NCBI RefSeq assembly: GCF_022549355.1
Contig: NZ_JAKZGL010000004.1
Coordinates: 186,001 to 250,000 of the forward strand
Reading direction: 5' to 3'
DNA from: Acinetobacter sp. NIPH 2699
GTDB taxonomy: Bacteria; Pseudomonadota; Gammaproteobacteria; Pseudomonadales; Moraxellaceae
DNA: 64,000 nt
Below are positions 7,891-17,464 of the stretch, one piece after another. The notes under the pieces were generated by a model. That model ran no database searches and was not told the origin of the DNA. It saw only the letters and a list, made by a program, of their open reading frames with translations. How positions within the stretch are numbered: the stretch's first letter is position 1; each line of letters starts with the position of its first letter. The translations under genes were made by a program, and so were the position numbers.

Positions 7891-10800
7891 ATGTCCACAC
7901 TTGCCACCCTAAAATCACTTCTCGCCCAGCGTATCCTGATTATTGATGGTGCAATGGGAACTATGATTCAACGCCATAAATTAGAAGAAGAAGATTATCG
8001 TGGTGAACGTTTTGCGGACTGGGCATCAGACCTTAAAGGTAATAACGATTTACTGGTTTTAACACAGCCACACATTATCCAAGGCATCCACGAAGCTTAT
8101 TTGGATGCTGGTGCAGACATCATCGAAACCAACAGCTTTAACGGCACACGTGTTTCAATGTCTGACTATCATATGGAAGACCTCGTTCCAGAGATCAACC
8201 GTGAAGCAGCACGTTTAGCGAAAGCAGCGTGCGAGAAATACTCTACCCCTGACAAACCTCGTTTTGTGGCAGGTGTACTAGGTCCAACATCGCGTACCTG
8301 TTCTATTTCACCAAATGTAAATGATCCTGCGTTCCGTAATATTACTTTTGATGAACTCAAAGATAACTATATAGAGGCAACCCATGCCCTGATCGAAGGT
8401 GGTGCAGACATCATCTTGATCGAAACCGTGTTTGACACCTTGAACTGTAAAGCAGCAATCTTTGCGGTTAAAGAAGTGTTTAAGCAAATCGGTCATGAAC
8501 TGCCATTGATGATTTCAGGGACGATTACTGATGCTTCTGGTCGTACCTTAACAGGTCAAACTGCCGAAGCATTTTGGAACTCAGTTCGTCACGGCGACCT
8601 GCTGTCTATCGGCTTTAACTGTGCTTTGGGTGCAGACGCCATGCGCCCCCATGTTAAAACCATTGCCGATATTGCTGATACCTTTGTTTCAGCGCATCCC
8701 AATGCAGGCTTACCCAATGCGTTTGGTGAATATGATGAAACCCCTGAACAAACGGCTGAATTCATAAAAGAATTTGCTGAAAGTGGCTTGATCAATATTA
8801 CTGGTGGTTGTTGTGGTACAACACCTGATCATATTCGTGCCATTTATAATGCTGTAAAAGATATTCAACCACGTCAAATTCCTGAAACAGTACCTGCCTG
8901 TCGTTTAAGTGGTCTCGAACCATTTAACATTTATGATGATTCACTTTTTGTGAATGTCGGTGAACGGACCAACGTCACAGGTTCAAAAAAATTCTTACGC
9001 TTGATTCGTGAAGAAAACTTTTCCGAAGCATTAGAAGTTGCGCAACAACAAGTTGTGGCAGGCGCTCAGATCATCGACATTAACATGGATGAAGGGATGC
9101 TCGATTCGCAAAATGCGATGGTGCATTTCCTGAATCTCGTTGCATCTGAACCAGATATTTCTCGTGTACCGATCATGATTGACTCATCAAAATGGGAAAT
9201 CATTGAAGCAGGGTTAAAATGCGTTCAAGGTAAACCTGTCGTGAACTCGATTTCCTTAAAAGAAGGTTATGACGAGTTTGTCGAAAAAGCACGCTTATGC
9301 CGCCAATACGGTGCTGCTGTCATTGTCATGGCCTTTGATGAAGCTGGACAAGCAGATACCGCAGCACGTAAACGTGAGATCTGTAAACGCTCTTATGACA
9401 TTTTGGTCAATGAAGTCGGCTACCCTGCTGAAGATATTATTTTTGACCCGAACGTGTTTGCTATTGCAACGGGTATTGAAGAACATAACAACTATGCTGT
9501 GGACTTTATTGAAGCAACAGGCTGGATCAAACAGAACCTACCACATGCGATGATTTCAGGTGGTGTATCCAACGTATCATTCTCGTTCCGTGGCAATGAA
9601 CCTGTCCGTGAAGCCATTCACTCGGTGTTCCTCTACTATGCCATCAAACAAGGCATGACCATGGGGATCGTCAATGCGGGGCAAATGGCAATTTATGATG
9701 ATATTGACCCAGACCTTAAAGCCGCAGTTGAAGATGTTGTTCTGAATCAAAATCAAAGTGAGTCAGGTCAGGTTGCCACAGAAAAGTTACTTGAAGTTGC
9801 GGAAAAATATCGCGGTCAAGGTGGTGCTCAACGTGAAGCGGAAAACCTTGAGTGGCGTAATCAATCTGTAGAAAAACGTCTTGAATATGCGCTCGTCAAA
9901 GGCATCACTACGTATATTGACCAAGATACCGAAGAAGCCCGCTTAAAAGCAAAACGTCCACTTGATGTGATTGAAGGCGCATTGATGGATGGTATGAACG
10001 TGGTCGGTGATTTATTTGGTTCAGGTAAAATGTTCCTACCACAAGTGGTCAAATCTGCGCGCGTGATGAAGCAAGCTGTGGCATGGTTGAACCCATACAT
10101 TGAGGCCGCAAAAACAAACAGCCAGCCGAAAGGTAAAGTACTAATGGCAACCGTCAAAGGCGACGTTCATGATATTGGTAAAAATATTGTAGGTGTAGTC
10201 CTTGGCTGTAATGGTTATGACATCGTTGACCTTGGTGTGATGGTGCCTTGTGAAAAGATCCTACAAACTGCAATTGATGAAAAATGTGACATCATTGGTC
10301 TGTCTGGTTTGATTACCCCTTCACTTGATGAAATGGTCTTTGTTGCCAAAGAAATGCAACGTAAAGGTTTCACCATTCCTTTGTTGATTGGTGGTGCAAC
10401 CACATCAAAAGCACATACCGCAGTAAAAATTGACCCTCAATATTCAAATGATGCGGTGATTTACGTTGCCGATGCCTCTCGTGCAGTGGGTGTAGCAACC
10501 ACCTTACTCTCACCTGAAATGCGAGGTAACTTTATCGCGGAACATCGCGCTGAATATGCCAAGATTCGTGAGCGTTTAGCCAACAAACAACCCAAAGCGG
10601 CAAAACTCAGCTACCCAGAATCCATTAAAAATGGCTTTAAGGTCGATGAAAACTATGTGCCGCCTATTCCAAATACCTTAGGTACACACGTTTTCACCAA
10701 CTATCCCCTTGCAACACTGGTGGAATATTTTGACTGGACACCATTCTTTATTTCTTGGAGTTTGGCAGGGAAATTCCCGAAAATTTTACAAGATGAAGTG

Positions 10801-11577
10801 GTGGGTGAAGCAGCAACAGATTTATATAACCAAGCTCAAGCCATGTTAAAAGACGTGATCGACAATAAGCTGTTTGATGCACGTGCCGTGTTTGGTTTAT
10901 ACCCTGCGCAACGTACTGGTGCAGATACAGTCAGTGTATTTGACGAAACGGCTCAGCAGCTCACGCATACCTTTGAGCATGTGCGTCAGCAATCTGACAA
11001 AGTCACAGGTAAACCAAATCTGTCTTTAGCTGACTTTATTAAACAGTCTGAACAACCCGAAGATTATCTTGGTGGTTTTACCGTATCGATCTTCGGTGCG
11101 GAAGAATTGGCAAATGAATATAAAGCCAAAGGTGATGACTATTCTGCGATTTTAATTCAGTCTTTAGCAGATCGTTTTGCGGAAGCCTTTGCAGAACATT
11201 TACATGAGCGTATCCGTAAAGAGTTCTGGGGCTATAAAGCCGATGAGACTTTGGGCAATGAAGAATTGATCAAAGAGAAGTATGTCGGTATTCGTCCTGC
11301 ACCGGGTTACCCTGCTTGTCCTGAGCATTCTGAAAAAGCGGTATTATTCGATTGGTTAGGTTCTGAAGCCAAGATTGGTACGAAGTTGACTGAACACTTT
11401 GCGATGATGCCACCGTCTTCTGTCAGTGGTTTCTATTATTCGCACCCTGAAAGTGAATACTTTAATGTGGGCAAGATTTCTCAAGATCAACTCGAGGATT
11501 ATGCAAAACGTAAAGGTTGGACACTGGATGAAGCGAAGCGTTGGTTAGCACCGAATTTAGATGATTCGATTGGGTAA
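7891..11577 (+). CDS. metH: Cobalamin-dependent methionine synthase
   Basis: The 1228 residues match the length of E. coli MetH (1227). It transfers a methyl group from methyl-tetrahydrofolate to homocysteine through methylcobalamin. Domains in order: homocysteine-binding domain with zinc ligands C244, C307 and C308; pterin-binding barrel from about 350 ([16 protein letters not shown]); cobalamin-binding cap and Rossmann domain with DVHDIGKN, where D758 and H760 are the lower axial ligand network; and the S-adenosylmethionine reactivation domain at the C-terminus ([15 protein letters not shown]). All modules are complete. It is transcribed alone and fits the sulfur/methionine theme of the wider window. 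Confidence 0.98.
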   Translation: MSTLATLKSLLAQRILIIDGAMGTMIQRHKLEEEDYRGERFADWASDLKGNNDLLVLTQPHIIQGIHEAYLDAGADIIETNSFNGTRVSMSDYHMEDLVPEINREAARLAKAACEKYSTPDKPRFVAGVLGPTSRTCSISPNVNDPAFRNITFDELKDNYIEATHALIEGGADIILIETVFDTLNCKAAIFAVKEVFKQIGHELPLMISGTITDASGRTLTGQTAEAFWNSVRHGDLLSIGFNCALGADAMRPHVKTIADIADTFVSAHPNAGLPNAFGEYDETPEQTAEFIKEFAESGLINITGGCCGTTPDHIRAIYNAVKDIQPRQIPETVPACRLSGLEPFNIYDDSLFVNVGERTNVTGSKKFLRLIREENFSEALEVAQQQVVAGAQIIDINMDEGMLDSQNAMVHFLNLVASEPDISRVPIMIDSSKWEIIEAGLKCVQGKPVVNSISLKEGYDEFVEKARLCRQYGAAVIVMAFDEAGQADTAARKREICKRSYDILVNEVGYPAEDIIFDPNVFAIATGIEEHNNYAVDFIEATGWIKQNLPHAMISGGVSNVSFSFRGNEPVREAIHSVFLYYAIKQGMTMGIVNAGQMAIYDDIDPDLKAAVEDVVLNQNQSESGQVATEKLLEVAEKYRGQGGAQREAENLEWRNQSVEKRLEYALVKGITTYIDQDTEEARLKAKRPLDVIEGALMDGMNVVGDLFGSGKMFLPQVVKSARVMKQAVAWLNPYIEAAKTNSQPKGKVLMATVKGDVHDIGKNIVGVVLGCNGYDIVDLGVMVPCEKILQTAIDEKCDIIGLSGLITPSLDEMVFVAKEMQRKGFTIPLLIGGATTSKAHTAVKIDPQYSNDAVIYVADASRAVGVATTLLSPEMRGNFIAEHRAEYAKIRERLANKQPKAAKLSYPESIKNGFKVDENYVPPIPNTLGTHVFTNYPLATLVEYFDWTPFFISWSLAGKFPKILQDEVVGEAATDLYNQAQAMLKDVIDNKLFDARAVFGLYPAQRTGADTVSVFDETAQQLTHTFEHVRQQSDKVTGKPNLSLADFIKQSEQPEDYLGGFTVSIFGAEELANEYKAKGDDYSAILIQSLADRFAEAFAEHLHERIRKEFWGYKADETLGNEELIKEKYVGIRPAPGYPACPEHSEKAVLFDWLGSEAKIGTKLTEHFAMMPPSSVSGFYYSHPESEYFNVGKISQDQLEDYAKRKGWTLDEAKRWLAPNLDDSIG

Positions 11578-11589
11578 GTTAGCATTTTA

Positions 11590-11700
11590 ATCTCCCTTGC
11601 GAAGCAAGGCTTCTTACCTCCTTTAAAAAAAGAGATGTCATGTGATTTAAATGAATTACGTGACAACTCTTTCCTGTTTCAAAGGGAGGTTGGGAGGGAT
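11590..11700. repeat. Palindromic intergenic repeat after metH
   Basis: Outer arms ACCTCCTTTA and AAAGGGAGGT and inner arms around AGAGATGTCATG and CGTGACAACTCT pair across about 80 bases, making a long imperfect hairpin. The opening TCTCCCTTGC resembles the start of the element near 37911. It may work as metH terminator as well as being a repeat. Confidence 0.55.
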
Positions 11701-11815
11701 TTATAAAACTTCAAAAGATTTACTTTATATATTGAGGTAGACTAACTTCCAAAAAAAATTAATAATAATGTATAATTTATATTCGTGCACATCTTGTTAA
11801 ACAATTAAAATTGAA

Positions 11816-12367
11816 ATGAAAATTGGCTTTCAACTAAACAATCAACAAAAAATAAATCTAGCACAAATTATAGCTTTAACATTAACTACAATCATAATTT
11901 TTACAATTACGCTAGGTATCTATAAACTATTAAATCCTCAGAGAATAGTTAAGGTAATTCCACACCTACATCTTAAAACTAATGAATCTATGATTTATGA
12001 GTTTAGTATTAAAAGATTCAATAAAGCTGACACAATATTTATCACTCAAAATAAAAACCGTTTTTTTCTCATTAGTTGTTCAAGCTACTCTGAAACCATT
12101 TGTAGTAAGCAACAAGTAGAAGAACAGAACTATATAATACAAGAAATGGATATTGTAAGATTGGGAGACAAATTTTTTATCAAAAATATCAGTTGGATTA
12201 ATTCTTTAACACAAGAGAAAACTCAAAACACTTTGAATAACCAGCAACTTATTGATTTTTATAAAGTCAAAAATAAAACCCCTAAATTAACCATTGCTAT
12301 TTTCCTATTGTTTACATGTGGAAGTTTTTTTATCATCATTTTTAATTACATTTATAAAATATTTTAA
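11816..12367 (+). CDS. Hypothetical membrane protein with two membrane segments
   Basis: The 183-residue frame has a membrane helix at about 18-38 and a second at about 160-180, with a soluble middle part holding two or three cysteines. Composition is strongly AT-rich (many Ile, Asn, Lys), more than the flanking core genes, which hints at acquired DNA. No recognisable family. No strong ribosome binding site is visible. It lies between palindromic repeats, so it may belong to a mobile or degraded cluster. Confidence 0.5.
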   Translation: MKIGFQLNNQQKINLAQIIALTLTTIIIFTITLGIYKLLNPQRIVKVIPHLHLKTNESMIYEFSIKRFNKADTIFITQNKNRFFLISCSSYSETICSKQQVEEQNYIIQEMDIVRLGDKFFIKNISWINSLTQEKTQNTLNNQQLIDFYKVKNKTPKLTIAIFLLFTCGSFFIIIFNYIYKIF

Positions 12368-12380
12368 AAATTAACCATTA

Positions 12381-12500
12381 CAATCCTCCTTTAAAAAGGA
12401 GGGAGTAACGCGAATTTAACGTCACCATTAAATTCGCATATAGTCCTTCTTTACAAAGGGGGGATTTAGAGGGATTGCACTCTCTGTTTCGCAACAAAAT
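12381..12500. repeat. Palindromic intergenic repeat, copy A
   Basis: Contains perfect 10-base arms GCGAATTTAA and TTAAATTCGC, with outer C/G patches (CCTCCTTTAAAAAGGAGGG and ACAAAGGGGGGATT). A diverged copy in the same orientation lies at 13018-13150, on the other side of the small exported-protein gene. Confidence 0.7.
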
Positions 12501-12523
12501 AAACACTTGATATAGAATAAAAT

Positions 12524-12892
12524 TTAAAATAAATCATTTAAATGACAACTTTTTCTTTCTGTAATATCACTTATAGAATCAACTAAGAGCATATTCTTAT
12601 TTCCATCACCTCTATAAGCTCCAACAACCTCAGCATATATAGGTTTTATCATATCTTTTTCCTTAGATAAAAAATTTGATACCGCTTTTTCATCACTCCA
12701 TTCAGCATCTTTTAATATGTATATATTTGAACCACCATCGCAGCGATTTAAAATAACTTTTTTATCATCAACTTCTAGTGTCCCAATAAAAATATCTATT
12801 ACTTGATCTGACTCAACAGTCTCAGCAAATACAATCGAAGGATTAAATAGTACATACATAACGAAAGAAAATATAAGATAAGTTTTTTTCAT
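12524..12892 (-). CDS. Exported hypothetical protein
   Basis: I took the ATG at 12892 because AGGAA lies about 8 bases upstream and the product then begins with a signal peptide (MKKTYLIFSF to VFAE). The mature protein is about 95 residues, acidic, with two cysteines (one in NRCDGGS, one near the C-terminus), compatible with a disulfide. No known family recognised. It is enclosed by two direct copies of an intergenic repeat, an arrangement that could reflect insertion or recombination. Confidence 0.6.
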   Translation of the reverse strand: MKKTYLIFSFVMYVLFNPSIVFAETVESDQVIDIFIGTLEVDDKKVILNRCDGGSNIYILKDAEWSDEKAVSNFLSKEKDMIKPIYAEVVGAYRGDGNKNMLLVDSISDITERKSCHLNDLF

Positions 12893-12960
12893 TGAAACGT
12901 TCCTAGCGTATGACATCGAAGAATATATTCGTCTGATGATTCAGTCAGTTTTATTCATTA

Positions 12961-12985
12961 AGTTTAGTATGCTTTGTACTAAACT
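12961..12985. promoter_or_regulatory. Perfect 9-base inverted repeat upstream of the exported hypothetical gene
   Basis: Arms AGTTTAGTA and TACTAAACT are separated by 7 bases, about 70 bases upstream of the ATG at 12892. The size suits a dimeric regulator's operator, or a short hairpin. There is no T tract. Confidence 0.4.
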
Positions 12986-13017
12986 ACTTTCATAAATTTA
13001 AGGATATAAATAATTAT

Positions 13018-13150
13018 AATCCTCCCCAACCCCCCTTTAAAAAGAGAGAGTACCTCGAATCTAACACAATCATTAAATTCGCATATAGTCCCTCTTTACA
13101 AAGTTGTAATTTAGGGGGGATTCCAATCTCTGTCTAGCAACACAATAAAT
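13018..13150. repeat. Palindromic intergenic repeat, copy B
   Basis: Shares ATTAAATTCGCATATAGTCC and the following CTCTTTACAAAG with copy A at 12381-12500, plus the end (TCTCTGT, then GCAACA). The left arm is diverged and its hairpin is weaker. Confidence 0.7.
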
Positions 13151-13242
13151 CCGTTCTACCACAGCATCAGTTTCAACCAAAATCTGATTATTGCTAAATC
13201 TTAATGCTATAAGCCCAATTCATATTGAGAGATTTAAACAAA

Positions 13243-14463
13243 CTATTTAACTTTCGTATTTGGTAAAAACGCCGTTGCAAAACCAAGTAAGGGTAAAAGT
13301 GAACATAGACCAAATACCCATTCGATTCCCTTCACATCAGCCAAATACCCCAGCCCTGCTGCTGCAATACCACTTACACCAAACATCAAACCAAACATTA
13401 ACCCTGAAATCATGCCAACACGTCCTGGGACAGCTTCCTGAGCATAAACCACCATTGCAGCAAAAGCAGATGACAGAACTAATCCCGTAATCACAGATAA
13501 AACCGTCGTCCAAAACAAATTGGCATACGGCATCATTAAAGCAAATGGTGCCATTCCCACAAATGAAACCCAAATCACAGTTTTACGCCCAATTCGATCA
13601 CCAACAGGCCCACCCGCAAAAGTACCAAGTGCAACAGCAGCCAAAAACACAAACAAATGCAATTGAGCTGTTTGCAAACTAATATGAAACTTATGGATCA
13701 AATAAAAAGTAAAATAGTTACTGATACTGGCAATATAAGTAAATTTTGCAAACATCAATACGCAAATTGTCGTTAACGCAATAATTAACTGACGACCATG
13801 CAATTTAGTATGTGCTTGAGTAATTCCTGTCGCCAACTGCTTTTTAGCATGGCTAATCGTCCAGCGACTTACACCAAACAATACCCAAATCGCTAACAAT
13901 GAAAACACCACCAACCATGCAACCGCATGTTGCCCAAAAGGCACAATAATTAATGCAGCCAATAATGGTCCAATTGCTGTACCCGTATTTCCTCCAACCT
14001 GAAAGGTCGATTGCGCTGTACCAAAACGTCCGCCAGATGCCATTCTCGCCACACGTGAAGCTTCAGGGTGGAAGGTTGCTGAACCCACGCCAATCAATGC
14101 AGATGCAATCAACAATATTGTAAAACTTGGAGAAAATGCTAACAGTAAAATACCGCAGAATGTGACCATCATACCTAATGGTAAAAGATAAGGCTTAGGA
14201 TGTTTATCAGTATAAAGTCCAATCCAAGGCTGAAGTAGTGAGCCTGTAATCTGATAGACAAAGGAAATGAGACCCACTTGAGCGAAACTAAGAGAAAAGT
14301 TTGCTTTGAGCATTGGATAGATGGCTGGCAAGACTGCTTGAATCAAATCATTCAACAAATGTACAAAAGCAACTGCACCAACAACCTTAATAATCATACC
14401 TTGAGGTTGATCATTTGTTGCAGTATCAGCAACGCCATCTCTCAACGGTATTGAAGACGTCAT
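13243..14463 (-). CDS. fsr: MFS transporter, fosmidomycin resistance (Fsr) type
   Basis: The 406-residue, 12-helix protein fits the major facilitator fold. Its N-terminal region (VHLLNDLIQAVLPAIYPMLK, then QITGSLLQPWIGLYTDK) and the segment ATFHPEASRVAR are characteristic of the Fsr family of drug efflux proteins. Fsr exports fosmidomycin in E. coli; the native substrate here is unknown. GGAG lies 10 bases before the ATG. It is divergent from an AraC-type regulator gene 105 bases away, which may control it. Confidence 0.88.
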   Translation of the reverse strand: MTSSIPLRDGVADTATNDQPQGMIIKVVGAVAFVHLLNDLIQAVLPAIYPMLKANFSLSFAQVGLISFVYQITGSLLQPWIGLYTDKHPKPYLLPLGMMVTFCGILLLAFSPSFTILLIASALIGVGSATFHPEASRVARMASGGRFGTAQSTFQVGGNTGTAIGPLLAALIIVPFGQHAVAWLVVFSLLAIWVLFGVSRWTISHAKKQLATGITQAHTKLHGRQLIIALTTICVLMFAKFTYIASISNYFTFYLIHKFHISLQTAQLHLFVFLAAVALGTFAGGPVGDRIGRKTVIWVSFVGMAPFALMMPYANLFWTTVLSVITGLVLSSAFAAMVVYAQEAVPGRVGMISGLMFGLMFGVSGIAAAGLGYLADVKGIEWVFGLCSLLPLLGFATAFLPNTKVK

Positions 14464-14568
14464 ATCTGAAAAACTCCAATATTCTAGATAAGGCGCTTAT
14501 TGTAAATTGTCGTTTATAAAGTTATCTTCCAATAATCATCGCATAAATGACAAAATTTAGGATCGCTT

Positions 14569-15348
14569 ATGTCAGATTCACTTATTCAGTCCGATCAATC
14601 TGAACTGGTGATTGGACTGTCTTCTGAACATACATATCGTGAAATCACACCGACGCATACTCACACTAGAGCACAATTTTTATATGCCTCAACAGGTAAT
14701 ATTCAGGTTTTTACTCCTAACAATGTTTGGCTCGTACCACCCATGTGTGCTTTATGGATTCCAGCGAATGTTGAACATAGTGTCCTTTCACTGAGTCATG
14801 TAAAACTCAATACTGCCCTAGTCGAAGTGAATGCTGCTGCATTAATGGGACAAGATTGTTTTATTATTCGAGTAAGTAATTTACTGCATGAATTATTGAT
14901 TCGATTCAACCAAATTACCCATGTAGATGCTCCAAATATTGTTTCATCTCAGAAAATTTCAGAAGCTTTACAAATTTTAATTTTTGAGGAAATACATAGG
15001 GCAAATCTATTAACAATTCAGATTCCTTGGCCCAAAGACAAACGCTTATTAAAAATTTGCCAAGAACTCCTACATTCACCGAACCATTGCAAAGATTTGA
15101 CCACTTGGGCAGATGATATTGGCACAAGTTCAAGAACATTAATGAGAATGTTTCAAAAGGAAACTGGGTTGTCTTATCGGGCATGGGTTCAACAGATGCA
15201 TATCGCACATGCATTGAGTAAAATTTCAAATGGAGAATCAATTGCTCAAATATCTGCAGCACTTGGTTATACCAACCCAAGCGCGTTTAGTGCCATGTTT
15301 AAACGACATTTAGGCAAAACACCACAGCAATTTAAATATCAGAACTAA
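14569..15348 (+). CDS. AraC family transcriptional regulator with N-terminal cupin
   Basis: The 259-residue protein has an N-terminal cupin-like sensor (THTHTRAQFLYASTG, then WLVPPMCALWIPANVEH) and a C-terminal AraC-type pair of helix-turn-helices starting near residue 170 (TWADDIGTSSRTLMRMFQKE, then IAQISAALGYTNPSAFSAMF). Both DNA-binding helices look intact. The cupin histidines suggest a small ligand or metal. Because it is divergent from the Fsr-type pump, local regulation of that pump is likely but inferred. Confidence 0.9.
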   Translation: MSDSLIQSDQSELVIGLSSEHTYREITPTHTHTRAQFLYASTGNIQVFTPNNVWLVPPMCALWIPANVEHSVLSLSHVKLNTALVEVNAAALMGQDCFIIRVSNLLHELLIRFNQITHVDAPNIVSSQKISEALQILIFEEIHRANLLTIQIPWPKDKRLLKICQELLHSPNHCKDLTTWADDIGTSSRTLMRMFQKETGLSYRAWVQQMHIAHALSKISNGESIAQISAALGYTNPSAFSAMFKRHLGKTPQQFKYQN

Positions 15349-15367
15349 GTTTTAAAGCCAAATTAGT

Positions 15368-15853
15368 CTAGGCTGATAGCTTTTCCACAAACAATACGCC
15401 ATCCAAATGATCAACTTCATGCTGAACGATACGCGCAGGAAAACCCTCATAAGTGGTTTCAACCACTTCACCCTGTAAAGTGTAATAACGCACTTTGATC
15501 GCTTGTGCTCGCTCAACTACACCTCGTTGATCAGGAACACTTAAACAACCCTCTTCACCTAAACATGTCGCTTGGGAAAACACTAAAATCTCAGGATTGA
15601 CCATCACCACCGCATCCATTTCAGGCGCATCGGGATAACGTATATTTGGACGAGAAGCGACAATAATAATTCGTTTTGAAATGTAGACCTGTGGTGCTGC
15701 AATCCCAACACCATTACGCTCAAGCATGGTCGCGTGCATCGCTGAAGCAAGTTGCATCAGCCACTCACTATTAAACTCTCCATCCCCAACAGTTGCAGCT
15801 TTAAGCGTTAAAACATCTTCACCACGTTGTGCTACAGCTAAAACCACGCTCAT
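15368..15853 (-). CDS. def: Peptide deformylase
   Basis: The start at 15853 (161 residues) is preferred over 15877 because AAGG lies about 9 bases upstream. The three peptide deformylase motifs are present: GVGIAAPQV, EGCLSVP (metal-binding cysteine) and QHEVDHLDG (the HExxH metal site). It removes the formyl group from new proteins. It stands alone here, without fmt, so it may be an additional deformylase rather than the main one; that cannot be settled from this window. Confidence 0.92.
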   Translation of the reverse strand: MSVVLAVAQRGEDVLTLKAATVGDGEFNSEWLMQLASAMHATMLERNGVGIAAPQVYISKRIIIVASRPNIRYPDAPEMDAVVMVNPEILVFSQATCLGEEGCLSVPDQRGVVERAQAIKVRYYTLQGEVVETTYEGFPARIVQHEVDHLDGVLFVEKLSA

Positions 15854-15936
15854 AACAATGACCTTATTTTTGATCAAATAGTGAATAATATAGTATTGGA
15901 TATTTCACATGGCTTCTATCATTTTCACGCTAAAAT

Positions 15937-15976
15937 AAAAAAACTCTCCGTATTGATTGATACGGAGAGTTTTTTT
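15937..15976 (-). terminator. Rho-independent terminator of the DUF2505 gene
   Basis: Arms ACTCTCCGTA and TACGGAGAGT around an 8-base loop are flanked by A6 and T7 tracts. The hairpin lies just after the stop of the leftward gene at 15990. The symmetric A/T flanks allow it to act in both directions. Confidence 0.92.
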
Positions 15977-15989
15977 AATCTCACTTAAA

Positions 15990-16481
15990 TTAAAGATTTT
16001 TCTTTAATTCATCAGCAACAATTTCAATTTCAAGCTGGCTAAATTTACGAATTTCGCCTTCAGCATGTCTTTCTAGCATACCGCCAATCAAAGGCACTTT
16101 GACTTTTACCGTCCAAGTCAAAGAAATATTTACTTTCTCACTGTCCCCAGTAACACTACGCTCACCCTTTGCTTCTAAAGGTAAATTTGCACCCAACTCT
16201 ACCGTTGAAGTTAAATTTTTCAAATGGGTAATATCAGAACGTTTTAAGCGGAATGCATTTTTTAATAATTTTTTCGCAACATCTGGAATATTAACATCAA
16301 GATTATATTCACGGCGTAGCGTATAAATATCACCATGAATTGCAGATTCAATAATTTCTAGGTTTTCACCTGGGATACGTTTACATACTGCTTCATGCAA
16401 TGATGTATCCGCGACTAATCTTGAAAAGTCTTCAATTGAAACACCATGAATCGTTTCATTAACCGTAAATTGATGTGCCAT
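15990..16481 (-). CDS. DUF2505 family protein (START-like fold)
   Basis: The 163-residue protein has no signal peptide and looks like the DUF2505 family, cytoplasmic proteins with a polyketide-cyclase/START-like lipid-binding fold. Supporting features are the alternating strand pattern and the segment TWTVKVKVPLIGGMLERHAEGEIRKF near the C-terminus (residues about 122-147), typical of that family. Function is unknown; lipid or small hydrophobic ligand binding is possible. It has its own terminator. Confidence 0.75.
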   Translation of the reverse strand: MAHQFTVNETIHGVSIEDFSRLVADTSLHEAVCKRIPGENLEIIESAIHGDIYTLRREYNLDVNIPDVAKKLLKNAFRLKRSDITHLKNLTSTVELGANLPLEAKGERSVTGDSEKVNISLTWTVKVKVPLIGGMLERHAEGEIRKFSQLEIEIVADELKKNL

Positions 16482-16586
16482 TTTTAAATTTCCATTTCGT
16501 TTTATTTAGGATTTCATCACCGCGAAGTATAGCATTCTCATTTAAATCGCAAAGTCTGAAGCAGCAAAAATTGGTGACTGCTCGGA

Positions 16587-16877
16587 TTAGTTATTTTTAT
16601 TGAGATTTTCTCGAATGGCTAATTTTACAGCAATCGATGTTGTGCGACTGATTGATAAATAATGATGACCATATTCAATCACCGCATAGAACTGTTCTGC
16701 ACCATCGTCTAAGCCTGTTGCTGACCATGTTGTACCTTGGGGAAATTCGTCTAACCAGACTGCCTTATAAAAATCTGAAACTGAATCAAAACATAAATAT
16801 GTTTCAGGATCAGCCATTATTTTACTCGCCATCTGATCGAATTTTTGCTGTTTAAAAGCATCAAAGCTGAGTAACAC
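16587..16877 (-). CDS. Hypothetical protein, GTG start
   Basis: The frame is open from 16928, but the best start is a GTG at 16877 with AGGAG 5 bases upstream, giving about 96 residues beginning VLLSFDAFKQQKF. The longer form lacks a good binding site. It is a soluble protein with conserved-looking aromatic residues (ATGLDDGAEQFYAVIEYGHHY). I do not recognise the family. It is divergent from the universal stress protein gene. Confidence 0.6.
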   Translation of the reverse strand: MLLSFDAFKQQKFDQMASKIMADPETYLCFDSVSDFYKAVWLDEFPQGTTWSATGLDDGAEQFYAVIEYGHHYLSISRTTSIAVKLAIRENLNKNN

Positions 16878-16964
16878 AAAGGCTCCTATTTTTATTTGCT
16901 TGAGGTGGCTCAAGTATGTTATCAACATAGTAACGATGACAACGATAAATTATAAGGAGTAACT

Positions 16965-17405
16965 ATGTCTTATCAAAATATTTTAGTTCCTGTGGACGAC
17001 TCTCCAATTTCTTATGCGGCGGTTGAACATGCACTTTCTTTAGCCAAATTATCAGGCGCAAAAGTAACAGTGCTGAGTGTCGTCGCAGTTGATCCTTATG
17101 TAGGAGTAGACTTTTACCAAGTTGCACCTGCGATCACTGAACATTTTATGCAAGCTGAAGCGCATGCAAAAACGCAGTTACAAGATATAGCTCAGTCATT
17201 TAGTCAAAATGATATCAATGTCGCCACTAAAATTTATCATGGCTCGGCCAGTGAGGGCATCCTTTTTGTTGCCGATGAAATTGGGGCTGATTTGATTGTT
17301 ATGGGTTCGCATGGTCGTACTGGGGTAAAACGTTTATTACTCGGTAGTGTTGCTCGTACAGTTCTAACAGAATCACATATTCCAGTCCTAATCATAAAGC
17401 AATAA
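16965..17405 (+). CDS. Universal stress protein, UspA family
   Basis: The 146-residue single-domain protein begins with the family's first strand (NILVPVDDSP) and ends with the ATP-binding signature GSHGRTGVKRLLLGSVARTVL. The G-2x-G-9x-GS pattern is the nucleotide-binding type, so it probably binds ATP. AAGGAG precedes the ATG. A strong terminator follows, so it is monocistronic. Confidence 0.94.
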   Translation: MSYQNILVPVDDSPISYAAVEHALSLAKLSGAKVTVLSVVAVDPYVGVDFYQVAPAITEHFMQAEAHAKTQLQDIAQSFSQNDINVATKIYHGSASEGILFVADEIGADLIVMGSHGRTGVKRLLLGSVARTVLTESHIPVLIIKQ

Positions 17406-17422
17406 CTTAATCTTTCTGAAGC

Positions 17423-17454
17423 AAAAACCTTGTGCCGAATCACAAGGTTTTTTT
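17423..17454 (+). terminator. Terminator after the universal stress gene
   Basis: Arms AAAAACCTTGTG and CACAAGGTTTTT surround a 6-base loop, 17 bases past the stop. The T tract is present. It can also terminate the leftward gene that ends at 17465. Confidence 0.93.
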
Positions 17455-17464
17455 AGCATTATTT

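Noticed and set aside
9269-9553. 94-codon frame inside metH
   Set aside because: It is an alternative frame of a complete, well-recognised coding region.
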